Of a stretch of DNA of 10,894 nt, positions 1 to 6,232 are shown piece after piece. The number at the start of each line of letters is the position of its first letter. Position 1 is the stretch's first letter. The notes below the pieces were generated by a model. That model saw nothing but the letters and a program-made list of their open reading frames with translations, searched no databases and had not been told where the DNA came from. The DNA is from JAJDYQ01 sp942491945 (lineage in GTDB: Bacteria > Pseudomonadota > Gammaproteobacteria > JAJDYQ01), in contig CALODD010000015.1 of the NCBI GenBank assembly GCA_942491945.1, positions 1 to 10,894 on the forward strand. The letters are read 5' to 3'. The translations under genes and the position numbers were made by a program.

Positions 1-187
1 TTTTCACCATATCCGCCAGCTTCCTCATATCAATCACATTCTTATTATCCGTAACACAGGCTTCATCGGGCTCGGCATTTTCCTCCATATCCAGAATAAA
101 TTCATGTGCTCCACTCGGTTCATGATCGTACTCAGCCTTCTGCTCTTTTTGTTGTTCGAAGTACGCGGCAAATGCACCTGAAGACAT
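1..187 (-). CDS. Hypothetical protein, N-terminal part only (runs off left edge)
   Basis: An open frame begins at ATG 187-185 and stays open to base 1, giving 62 residues with the C-terminus missing. The product starts MSSGAFAAYFEQQKEQKAEY and is rich in Glu, Asp, Gln and Lys, with a short acidic stretch near residues 31-42; I see no membrane segment or known motif. I do not recognise the family. GGAG lies only two bases before the ATG, which is too close for a normal ribosome binding site, so this start is uncertain. The frame is the same as that of the 99-aa gene upstream (284-583) and remains open back to a TGA at 218-220. It may therefore be the tail of one longer gene whose middle is now read in another frame. 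Confidence 0.45.
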   Translation of the reverse strand, partial: MSSGAFAAYFEQQKEQKAEYDHEPSGAHEFILDMEENAEPDEACVTDNKNVIDMRKLADMVK

Positions 188-199
188 CGCTCCGACGAT

Positions 200-318
200 A
201 TTTGCTGGTACGGTTGTTCATTTCGATCTTCCCCTGGCTCCTGTTCATCCACTGCACCCACAGAAGCTTCACTCGTCAGTTCTTCAACTGAACGAACCTG
301 TTTCGGTAAAGCTGGCAT
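200..318 (-). other. Coding-like segment in a second frame, bridging two hypothetical ORFs
   Basis: From ATG 318-316 a frame is open to base 34. Its first 40 or so residues look like a genuine acidic, Gln-rich linker (for example SVEELTSEASVGAVDEQEPG). The rest looks like an out-of-frame shadow of the 1-187 ORF. No Shine-Dalgarno site precedes the ATG. The segment starts inside the last codons of the 99-aa gene in the +1 frame, and a -1 shift near 200-220 would lead into the ORF at 1-187. In this stretch the frame shared by those two ORFs contains several stops. It could be a small overlapping gene, a pseudogene segment or a sequencing artefact; the bases do not decide. Confidence 0.3.
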
Positions 319-583
319 TATCTGCCGGTTGAACTTGTTCGATACGGGCTTTTTCCTGAGCCGGTATCAGATAAGCCAGTGCGCCCAGTTTGGCGAGTGC
401 ACGTATGTATTTCTTGCCCTGATCCAGCGAGATGTCGCGTTTCAGCTCTTTACCACCACGCGCAATCCAGCTATCGACTTTTACTGAATCGACTTTCAGT
501 GCCTGCACCAGGTTCTGTTTAACCGCTACCAGTTGCTGTCCGGGTAGTACATCGCCTTCGAATAGAACGGTATAGTGTTGCAT
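284..583 (-). CDS. Small hypothetical protein, 99 aa
   Basis: I choose the inner ATG at 583-581, giving MQHYTVLFEGDVLPGQQLVA, because AGGAA sits six bases upstream of it. An ATG seven codons earlier (604-602) overlaps a TATAAT hexamer and would probably lie outside the transcript. Residues 1-75 have the pattern of a small compact domain seen at the N-terminus of many gammaproteobacterial proteins of unknown function: a short strand, an amphipathic helix, a Val-Lys-Val-Asp segment, then an Ile-Arg-Ala-Leu-Ala-Lys helix. That likeness is from memory. It has no signal peptide or membrane segment and is probably cytoplasmic. The protein ends at TGA 286-284, just where another coding-like frame takes over, so this may be the N-terminal domain of a longer, frameshifted protein. 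It is divergent from metG. Confidence 0.6.
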   Translation of the reverse strand: MQHYTVLFEGDVLPGQQLVAVKQNLVQALKVDSVKVDSWIARGGKELKRDISLDQGKKYIRALAKLGALAYLIPAQEKARIEQVQPADNASFTETGSFS

Positions 584-602
584 CGTCTGTTCCTGTGAAA
601 TC

Positions 603-608
603 ATTATA
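603..608 (-). promoter_or_regulatory. Candidate -10 box for the 99-aa gene
   Basis: A perfect TATAAT lies on the minus strand, placing a start site roughly a dozen bases before ATG 583. No convincing -35 hexamer is found at 16-18 bases upstream, where the sequence is A-rich. If used, this promoter excludes the upstream ATG at 604. Confidence 0.35.
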
Positions 609-683
609 GAAGTGACTGTACTCCGACTTTTTTCGATAAAATGTCGATAATTTCACATTTCCCGCTAATTTCTCTCCGAGCTG

Positions 684-689
684 TATAAA
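684..689 (+). promoter_or_regulatory. Candidate -10 box for metG
   Basis: TATAAA lies about 100 bases before the metG start, in the divergent 205-base intergenic region. No good -35 hexamer is present at the right distance, so this is tentative. The leader it would produce (about 695-788) shows no T-box, S-box or attenuator that I can recognise. Confidence 0.25.
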
Positions 690-788
690 TAAGGCTTTTC
701 AAAGACTTGTGGCTACACGGATTTGCTCGATTCAGGTACGATATGCGGCCTTTTCGAAGCGCCTTTTTGTTGCACGGTATTCAAGCAC

Positions 789-2813
789 ATGACACGCAAA
801 ATTCTGATCACTTCTGCCCTGCCTTACGCCAATGGCCCGATTCATCTGGGACATATGGTGGAGTATATCCAGACTGATATCTGGGCTCGTTTTCAGCGTA
901 TGCGTGGTAACACCTGCTATTACGTGTGTGCAGACGATGCCCACGGCACACCCATCATGCTGCGGGCGCAAGCCGAGGGCATTACGCCAGAAGAGCTGAT
1001 CGGACGCATTTCAACCGAACATCAGGCTGATTTCGCAGACTTTAATATCGGTTTCGATAATTATCACAGCACGCATTCTGACGAGAATAAGCACTACGCG
1101 GAAACCATCTATAACGCACTGAATGCCGATGGTCATATCCATCAACGCACCATCAGCCAGATGTATGACCCGGAAAAAGAGATGTTCCTGCCAGATCGTT
1201 TCATCAAGGGTGAATGCCCGAAATGTGGCGCAGAGGATCAATATGGTGATTCCTGCGAATCCTGTGGTGCGACGTATTCACCGACAGAATTAAAGAATGC
1301 ATTTTCTGCAGTATCCGGCGCCACGCCGGTTGAAAAAGACTCTCTGCACTATTTCTTTGCACTCGGCAATTTTGAGGACATGCTGAAAGAATGGACCAAA
1401 GCCGGTCACCTGCAGGCTGAAGTCAGCAACAAGCTCAGCGAATGGTTTGAAGCCGGGCTACGTGACTGGGATATTTCCCGTGACGCCCCTTATTTTGGTT
1501 TCCAGATTCCGGGGACAGAAGACAAATACTTCTATGTCTGGCTGGATGCGCCGATTGGCTATATGGCCAGCTTCCGTAATTTCTGCGACAAGAACGGCAT
1601 GTCGTTCGATGAATTCTGGGCACCGGATTCAGACGCCGAGCTGTATCACTTCATCGGCAAGGACATCATCTATTTCCACGCCCTGTTCTGGCCGGCCATG
1701 TTATCTGGCGCAGGCTTCCGCACACCGAATGCTATTTTCGCGCACGGCTTCCTGACGGTTGATGGGCAAAAAATGTCAAAGTCTCGCGGTACGTTCATCA
1801 AAGCACGTACTTATCTGGATCATCTGAACCCTGAATACCTGCGTTATTACTTCGCGGCCAAAATGGGCTCAGGTGTCGATGATCTTGACCTGAATTTGAC
1901 CGACTTCCGTGAGCGTGTGAATAGCGATCTGGTTGGCAAGGTCGTGAATATCGCCAGCCGCAGTGCGGGATTCATTAAAAAGAAATTTGCTGGCGAACTA
2001 TCAGCAAGCTGTAGTGAACAGGTACTGTACGATGAATTTGTCAGTGCGGGTACTCAGATTGCCGAACACTATGAAGCGCGTGACTTTGGTAAAGCCATGC
2101 GTGAAATCATGGCGCTGGCAGACAAAGCCAATCAATACATCGCAGATAAAGCCCCCTGGGCGCTAGCGAAAGAAGAAGGCAAGGAACAGGAAGTTCAGGA
2201 TGTCTGTTCGGTGGGTATTAACCTGTTCCGTGTACTCGTGACTTACCTGAAACCGGTCGTGCCGGAACTGGCTGAAAAAAGCGAAGCCTTCCTGAACTGT
2301 GGTTCATTGAACTGGGACGATGCTGTTCAACCACTGACTGCGCATACGATTAATAAATTCAAACCACTGATGACGCGAATTGAAGAAGATCACATTGAAA
2401 AGATCGTCGAAGACAGCAAGGAAAGCATGGCGTCAGAACCCACTAACAAGCCAACTGAAACGAAGAGCAACATTGATCCTATCGCCGATGAAATTCAGTT
2501 CGACGACTTTGCCAAACTGGATTTACGGATCGCAAAGATTGTTAAAGCCGAACATGTCGAAGGCGCTGACAAGCTCCTACAACTGACGCTCGATATCGGC
2601 GATGGCACACGCAATGTATTCGCTGGTATTAAGTCGGCTTACAGCCCGGAAGACCTTGAGGGTCGTTTAACTGTCATGGTCGCCAACCTTGCTCCACGTA
2701 AAATGCGCTTTGGCTTATCCGAGGGCATGGTACTGGCTGCCGGGCCTGGCGGAAGTGATCTGTTTATCCTGAATCCGGATGATGGTGCGCAACCGGGGAT
2801 GCGGGTTAAATAA
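789..2813 (+). CDS. metG: Methionyl-tRNA synthetase (MetRS), 674 aa
   Basis: Attaches methionine to initiator and elongator tRNA-Met in the cytoplasm using ATP; essential. The class I signatures are clear: HLGH at residues 19-22 and KMSKS at 328-332. Four zinc-binding cysteines (C143, C146, C156, C159) sit in the connective-peptide region, and the anticodon-binding alpha-helical domain follows. After a variable Ser/Thr/Lys linker, residues from FDDF (571) to the C-terminus form the EMAP/Trbp111-like tRNA-binding domain that mediates dimerisation. Total length is within a few residues of E. coli MetG. I start at ATG 789 (MTRKILITSALPYANG), which matches family N-termini; the frame extends to 723, but those 22 residues look non-native. 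The Shine-Dalgarno site is weak. It stands alone, divergent from the small ORF to its left and convergent with the sulfur-globule-like gene. Confidence 0.98.
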   Translation: MTRKILITSALPYANGPIHLGHMVEYIQTDIWARFQRMRGNTCYYVCADDAHGTPIMLRAQAEGITPEELIGRISTEHQADFADFNIGFDNYHSTHSDENKHYAETIYNALNADGHIHQRTISQMYDPEKEMFLPDRFIKGECPKCGAEDQYGDSCESCGATYSPTELKNAFSAVSGATPVEKDSLHYFFALGNFEDMLKEWTKAGHLQAEVSNKLSEWFEAGLRDWDISRDAPYFGFQIPGTEDKYFYVWLDAPIGYMASFRNFCDKNGMSFDEFWAPDSDAELYHFIGKDIIYFHALFWPAMLSGAGFRTPNAIFAHGFLTVDGQKMSKSRGTFIKARTYLDHLNPEYLRYYFAAKMGSGVDDLDLNLTDFRERVNSDLVGKVVNIASRSAGFIKKKFAGELSASCSEQVLYDEFVSAGTQIAEHYEARDFGKAMREIMALADKANQYIADKAPWALAKEEGKEQEVQDVCSVGINLFRVLVTYLKPVVPELAEKSEAFLNCGSLNWDDAVQPLTAHTINKFKPLMTRIEEDHIEKIVEDSKESMASEPTNKPTETKSNIDPIADEIQFDDFAKLDLRIAKIVKAEHVEGADKLLQLTLDIGDGTRNVFAGIKSAYSPEDLEGRLTVMVANLAPRKMRFGLSEGMVLAAGPGGSDLFILNPDDGAQPGMRVK

Positions 2814-2877
2814 TTCCGATACAATTAAAATCTTGTCACAGAGGCACTGATACACAAAGGAAATCCATTCTCCTGTC

Positions 2878-2897
2878 ATTCCGGCGCATGCCGGAAT
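2878..2897. repeat. Left REP-like palindrome of the nested element
   Basis: ATTCCGGC and GCCGGAAT form a perfect 8-bp stem around the loop GCAT. Confidence 0.7.
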
Positions 2898-2982
2898 CTA
2901 GATATACAGAAGAATCCTGTTCTGAAAGTCTTGATCAATTCAATCAATAGCGGAACGATCCAGTTCTTCCAACCACTTCTGG

Positions 2983-3002
2983 ATACCGGCCTACGCCGGT
3001 AT
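2983..3002. repeat. Right REP-like palindrome of the nested element
   Basis: ATACCGGC and GCCGGTAT form a perfect 8-bp stem around the loop CTAC. It is an inverted, diverged copy of the left palindrome, with a T/A change that is compensated within the stem. Confidence 0.7.
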
Positions 3003-3087
3003 GACAAAAAGAACATCGTACACAAAGAAACCTCTAAGCCTCCGTGCCTCTGTGACAAAAAATCTAATTTAATATCCCACCCAATAA

Positions 3088-3121
3088 AAAAACCCCGGTT
3101 AATTACTTAACCGGGGTTTTT
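3088..3121. terminator. Bidirectional Rho-independent terminator
   Basis: A perfect 15-bp stem (3088-3102 with 3107-3121) has a four-base loop, a CCCCGG core, an A run on the left and a T run on the right. Read on the plus strand it ends in TTTTT and can terminate metG. Read on the minus strand it ends in TTTTTTTATT and can terminate the sulfur-globule-like gene. It sits between two convergent genes, as expected for a shared terminator. Confidence 0.92.
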
Positions 3122-3124
3122 GCA

Positions 3125-3174
3125 GACCTGCGATACTCAGCAGGTCGAATCTTACTTAACTGATATTCAGTTAA
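3125..3174 (-). other. Two hairpins in the 3' UTR of the sulfur-globule-like gene
   Basis: Immediately after the stop codon (3175-3177) is an 8-bp palindrome, TTAACTGA/TCAGTTAA with a TAT loop (3156-3174). It is followed by a 7-bp stem, GACCTGC/GCAGGTC with an 8-base loop (3125-3146). With the terminator this makes three consecutive stem-loops at the 3' end of the transcript. Such structures can protect an mRNA from 3' exonucleases, which would suit an abundant secreted protein; that role is inference. Confidence 0.5.
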
Positions 3175-3663
3175 TTACTTCTTAACAGGAGCAACAGGCG
3201 CCTGTGGAGCTACTGGTGCACCGTAGTAAGGCGCGTAACCGTTAGAAGTGTAAGCGTTGTTAGCATTAGCATTCATGTCAGTGTTAGCGTCCATGTTGCC
3301 TTTACCTTTACCAGAGAAAGAGAATGAGAACTCGCCTTCGCCAGCTGCATTGCCTTTACCGTTGTGCTTACCTGCGAAGTCGCCTTTTGCGCTCTCGCCA
3401 TTTGCACTGTTGTAACCTTCGCTAGAAGTACCGTCGATGTTGCTGTTCATGTCAGCTGCAGTGTCAGCAGCCATGTTGCCTTTACCTTTACCAGAGAAAG
3501 ACATTGAGAACTCGCCTTCGCCAGCTGCGTTTCCAGCACCTTTATGAGTACCTTGAGCAGTTCCGTTACCGTTACCGTTTCCGTTGTCACCACTCCAGAA
3601 AGCTGAAGCAGGTGCAGCAGCGATAAGAGCAGCCAGAGCAGTTACTGTGATAATTGATTTCAT
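3175..3663 (-). CDS. Secreted Gly/Asn-rich protein, sulfur-globule-protein-like, 162 aa
   Basis: Residues 1-21 form a Sec signal peptide with an ASA cleavage site, so the mature protein should begin Phe-Trp. It then has a GNGNGNG run and two tandem 60-residue units (40-99 and 100-159), each containing GEGEFSxSFSGKGKGNM. The C-terminus is Tyr/Pro/Ala rich (GYAPYYGAPVAPQAPVAP). There are no cysteines. A signal peptide followed by FW, low-complexity Gly/Asn/Tyr sequence and a PVAP-type tail recalls the small structural proteins that coat periplasmic sulfur globules in sulfur-oxidising gammaproteobacteria. This is a pattern match from memory. The adjacent YeeE-type transporter supports a sulfur role. 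GGAG lies seven bases before the ATG, a strong promoter and a strong terminator flank the gene, and high expression is likely. An alternative is another secreted low-complexity matrix or surface protein. Confidence 0.65.
   Translation of the reverse strand: MKSIITVTALAALIAAAPASAFWSGDNGNGNGNGTAQGTHKGAGNAAGEGEFSMSFSGKGKGNMAADTAADMNSNIDGTSSEGYNSANGESAKGDFAGKHNGKGNAAGEGEFSFSFSGKGKGNMDANTDMNANANNAYTSNGYAPYYGAPVAPQAPVAPVKK
3291..3528 (-). repeat. 180-base tandem duplication inside the sulfur-globule-like gene
   Basis: Bases 3291-3348 and 3471-3528 are identical except at two positions (a Phe/Met codon difference), exactly 180 bases apart. Weaker similarity continues on both sides (for example 3241-3250 against 3421-3430). 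The gene therefore grew by duplication of a 60-codon unit, with one core segment kept nearly identical at DNA level. Confidence 0.85.
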
Positions 3664-3754
3664 GATAAATCTCCAAAAATTTTAAAAGTTAAACAAATAA
3701 GTTAAAAATCGGTCTGTGAGGTCCAGAATCCGTCCGTATTCACAACATGGGGAG

Positions 3755-3783
3755 ATAATATTAGGAAACCGTAATATAGTCAA
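3755..3783 (-). promoter_or_regulatory. Sigma70 promoter of the sulfur-globule-like gene
   Basis: On the minus strand, TTGACT (-35, 3783-3778) and TATTAT (-10, 3760-3755) are separated by 17 bases, each matching consensus at five of six positions. The start site would fall near 3748, leaving an AT-rich leader of about 85 bases. Confidence 0.7.
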
Positions 3784-3795
3784 TCCCTAATATTA
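3756..3795. promoter_or_regulatory. Paired palindromes straddling the promoter, possible operator
   Basis: TAATATTAGG (3756-3765) and CCTAATATTA (3786-3795) form a 10-bp inverted repeat whose half-site centres are 30 bases apart, about three helical turns. One copy overlaps the -10 box and the other lies just upstream of the -35 box of the sulfur-globule-like gene. The spacing suits binding of a regulator to the same face of DNA, but no regulator gene is present here, and AT-rich sequence makes chance more likely. Confidence 0.4.
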
Positions 3796-3808
3796 CTTTT
3801 TTCTGATA

Positions 3809-3834
3809 TTGGTTAGACTTTTTAACCAAGGTTA
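3809..3834. promoter_or_regulatory. GGTTA/TAACC repeat cluster upstream of the transporter gene
   Basis: TTGGTTA (3809-3815) and TAACCAA (3823-3829) form a 7-bp inverted repeat with a seven-base spacer, and a further GGTTA (3830-3834) follows. A CATAAT hexamer at 3837-3842 could be the -10 box of the transporter gene. It has no good -35, so a promoter that depends on an activator bound to these repeats is possible. Confidence 0.4.
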
Positions 3835-3872
3835 AACATAATCAGCACCTGCTATGAAAAACGGGGGTTCAA

Positions 3873-5024
3873 ATGGCAGATTTACCAGTAATCGGAGACT
3901 GGGATCCGATTAACCAGCTTTTCCTGCTGGCCTTCATCATGTCTATATTCTTTGGAGCGATTGCGCGTAAGACGCAGTTTTGCCCACTCGGCGGTATTGC
4001 CGATATTATGCACAGCGGCAATCACGGCCGTTTTCGTATGTATTTCTTTGCGATTGGGATCGCCATTCTCGGTGTCACCATTCTAGAAACCATTGGTTTT
4101 ATCAATCTGGACGGCACCCGCCCGCCTTATCGTATGTCTCAATTTCGCTGGCCTGGCTACGTGCTGGGTGGTTTCCTGTTTGGTCTCGGTATGACCATGT
4201 GCCGCGGTTGTGGCATGAAAAACATTATTAATCTCGGTAGCGGCAACCTGAAAGCCATCGTCGCCATTCTCGGTATTGGATCAGCTGCTGTATTACTATT
4301 ATATGTAGAGGGCGTATTTGATAACTACTTTATGTCCTGGATAAATCCACTGGTTCCAGACCTGGCTGAAAAAGGCCTCGATCACCAGGATCTTGGTACT
4401 TTAGCAGCGAGTGCGTTCTCTACAGAAGTTGGCACCATGCGTCTTGCCATCGGCGCGGCGCTTGCACTTGCCTTTACCGGCTTTGCCATGAGCTCAATGG
4501 ATTTTCGTAATCGAGTAGACAACTGGATTGGTGGTGCTTTGATTGGTGCGATTATTGTCGGTGCATTTTACCTATCCGGCGGTTCACTCGGTGAGGCTGC
4601 TCAGGAAGCTTCTGATTTCATGGATCAGCCGCAGAACGGCATGGGCGTTCAGTCATATACATTTATAAGACCAATGGGCGACCTGCTCTATGTCATGAGC
4701 AATCCTGTCTGGTACCTGGTGACATTTGGTCTGGTGATGTTTCTCGGCGTAGGCGCTGGATCAGTCATCATTTCCATACTGACTGGCAAATTTGCCCTTC
4801 AGTGGTTTAACAGCCCAACTGAAGCAGTACGTTATTTGATTGGCGGCATGCTGGTTGGTATCGGCGGTATTCTAGGTATGGGTTGCACACTGGGTCAGGG
4901 ACTAGCCGGAAGTTCTACCCTGGCACTTGGATCATTTTTGAATCTTACTTCCTTGATCGTCGGTGCTATTATCGGCATCAAATTACAATCAAGATTCATG
5001 GACGATCATGAGGTACCCAATTAA
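3873..5024 (+). CDS. YeeE/YedE-family sulfur-compound transporter, 383 aa
   Basis: An integral inner-membrane protein with about nine hydrophobic segments along its length. The conserved cysteines of the Sulf_transp family are in their usual settings: C37 in QFCPLGG, C110 and C113 in CRGCG, and C338 in GMGCTLGQG. In characterised YeeE (TsuA) proteins, conserved cysteines in such motifs relay thiosulfate across the membrane. The substrate here could be thiosulfate or another small sulfur species and is not fixed by sequence. The two GxGxxxGxGC-type halves fit a full-length protein with an internal repeat. GGGGG lies five bases before the ATG. The gene is divergent from the sulfur-globule-like gene and overlaps argJ by 17 bases. 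Confidence 0.88.
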   Translation: MADLPVIGDWDPINQLFLLAFIMSIFFGAIARKTQFCPLGGIADIMHSGNHGRFRMYFFAIGIAILGVTILETIGFINLDGTRPPYRMSQFRWPGYVLGGFLFGLGMTMCRGCGMKNIINLGSGNLKAIVAILGIGSAAVLLLYVEGVFDNYFMSWINPLVPDLAEKGLDHQDLGTLAASAFSTEVGTMRLAIGAALALAFTGFAMSSMDFRNRVDNWIGGALIGAIIVGAFYLSGGSLGEAAQEASDFMDQPQNGMGVQSYTFIRPMGDLLYVMSNPVWYLVTFGLVMFLGVGAGSVIISILTGKFALQWFNSPTEAVRYLIGGMLVGIGGILGMGCTLGQGLAGSSTLALGSFLNLTSLIVGAIIGIKLQSRFMDDHEVPN

Positions 5025-6222
5025 TTCAGAAAGCGATGATTTTTCTATCTCAGGTATTCGTATTGGCGTTACAGAAGCCGGTATACGTTATAAAGATAGA
5101 GATGATCTGGTCATCTTTGAACTTGCCGAAGGTAGCACCACTGCTGCCACTTTCACACTGAATCGTTTCGCTGCAGCGCCTGTCATCGTTGCGAAACAAC
5201 ATCTCGCATCGACTAATAGCCGTTATCTATTGATTAATGCAGGCAATGCCAATGCGGGCACTGGCAGTCAGGGCATGGATGATGCGAATTCCAGTTGTGA
5301 ACAGGTAGCACAGGCCTGCGGCTGTAACGCCGAAGAAGTCCTGCCGTTTTCGACCGGGGTCATCGGTGAATATCTGCCGATGGATAAACTAAATTCTGGT
5401 ATTACTGACGCCTCGCAGAAGCTGGATGAAAATAACTGGCAGGCTGCAGCTGATGCAATTATGACCACAGACACCCAGGCCAAGATTGTACGTGAAGAAT
5501 TCACTCTCAATGGTGAACGCTGCAATATCACCGGCATTGCCAAAGGCTCGGGCATGATCCATCCAAATATGGCAACTATGCTGGCGTTTCTGGCGACCGA
5601 TGCCTCTGTGCCACAGGACATATTACAAAAAGCCCTAAGCCGCGCGGTTGAAGATAGCTTTAACTGCATAACAGTCGATGGCGATACATCGACCAATGAT
5701 GCCTGTGTCGTTACTGCCACTGGTCAGGGCTCAGTTACAATTCCAGACGAAGAGTTATACATTGAAGCGTTTACGGCGAAACTCACCAGTGCCTGCAAAG
5801 CGCTTGCAGAACTGATTATTCGTGATGGTGAAGGCGCAACCAAGCTGGCACGGATTAAGGTCAATGGAGGGCGCAGTCGTGACGAATCAAAAACCGTGGC
5901 CTATACCGTGGCATTATCACCTCTGGTCAAAACTGCTCTGTTTGGCCAGGATCCAAACTGGGGTCGCATTCTGGCTGCCGTTGGGCGTGCACCGATAGAT
6001 GATTTCGACCTTAATCAGGTGAATATTTTTCTCGACGATGTCTGCATTATTAAGAACGGTGAGAAAGACCGCTGGTATACCGAGGAAGACGGTGCTGCTG
6101 TTATGCAAAGAGATGAAATTACCGTTCGTATCGAGCTAAATCTAGGCGATTCTGACATCGAAGTACTGACAAGTGATCTGTCACACGATTATGTCAGTAT
6201 TAATGCGGACTACAGATCCTGA
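5008..6222 (+). CDS. argJ: Bifunctional ornithine acetyltransferase / N-acetylglutamate synthase, 404 aa
   Basis: Transfers the acetyl group from N-acetylornithine to glutamate, recycling acetyl in arginine biosynthesis; bifunctional forms also use acetyl-CoA. The precursor cleaves itself within NMATML, between A189 and T190, giving an alpha chain (1-189) and a beta chain whose N-terminal Thr is the nucleophile. The oxyanion-hole pair T116-G117 is present in PFSTGVIGE, as are KGSGMIHPN, the DGDTSTND segment and the C-terminal DYVSINADYRS. Sequence alone does not show whether it accepts acetyl-CoA. I choose ATG 5008; a GTG at 4963 would add 15 unlikely residues. The Shine-Dalgarno site is poor, and the start lies inside the end of the transporter gene, so translation is probably coupled. 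The 3' end has no T-tract terminator. Confidence 0.97.
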   Translation: MRYPINSESDDFSISGIRIGVTEAGIRYKDRDDLVIFELAEGSTTAATFTLNRFAAAPVIVAKQHLASTNSRYLLINAGNANAGTGSQGMDDANSSCEQVAQACGCNAEEVLPFSTGVIGEYLPMDKLNSGITDASQKLDENNWQAAADAIMTTDTQAKIVREEFTLNGERCNITGIAKGSGMIHPNMATMLAFLATDASVPQDILQKALSRAVEDSFNCITVDGDTSTNDACVVTATGQGSVTIPDEELYIEAFTAKLTSACKALAELIIRDGEGATKLARIKVNGGRSRDESKTVAYTVALSPLVKTALFGQDPNWGRILAAVGRAPIDDFDLNQVNIFLDDVCIIKNGEKDRWYTEEDGAAVMQRDEITVRIELNLGDSDIEVLTSDLSHDYVSINADYRS

Positions 6223-6232
6223 TGCTCTTCAA

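Larger units (their letters stand above)
2833..3058. repeat. Nested inverted-repeat element, MITE-like
   Basis: Outer 15-base perfect inverted repeats, TTGTCACAGAGGCAC at 2833-2847 and its complement at 3044-3058, enclose two GC-rich palindromes (2878-2897 and 2983-3002). The palindromes are themselves inverted copies of each other: GTCATtCCGGCG on the left matches GTCATaCCGGCG read from the right. A similar TACACAAAG string follows the left end (2851-2859) and precedes the right end (3019-3027 region) in direct orientation. There is no transposase and no credible ORF inside. Sequences of the type 'GTCATTCCGGCG..CGCCGGAATCCAGA' and 'GTGCCTCTGTGAC' are, from memory, dispersed repeats in many proteobacterial genomes. 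It lies in the metG 3' region before the shared terminator and fills most of the gene-free stretch 2814-3174. Confidence 0.7.

Noticed and set aside
106..291. 61-residue plus-strand ORF at the left edge
   Set aside because: It is antisense to coding-like minus-strand sequence, and its composition and lack of ribosome binding site argue against a gene.
723..788. 22-residue N-terminal extension of MetRS
   Set aside because: Family N-termini begin at the TRKILITSALPYANG segment, and the extra residues have no likeness to MetRS.
690..788. Possible riboswitch or T-box leader for metG
   Set aside because: The leader is about 100 bases with no T-box, S-box or terminator/antiterminator pair that I can find.
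2876..3058. 60-residue minus-strand ORF in the metG downstream region
   Set aside because: It is a translation of the inverted-repeat element; its FLSYRRRPVSR-type sequence comes from the palindromes and not from a protein.
3980..4231. 83-residue plus-strand ORF within the transporter gene
   Set aside because: It is a frame-shifted shadow of the conserved membrane protein, Arg/His/Trp-rich as such shadows often are.
4963..5007. 15-residue N-terminal extension of ArgJ from a GTG
   Set aside because: It lies fully inside the transporter's last membrane segment, has no ribosome binding site and does not resemble ArgJ.
5268..5720. 150-residue minus-strand ORF within argJ
   Set aside because: It is antisense to a strongly conserved enzyme, with low-complexity Ser/Ala composition and no start signals.
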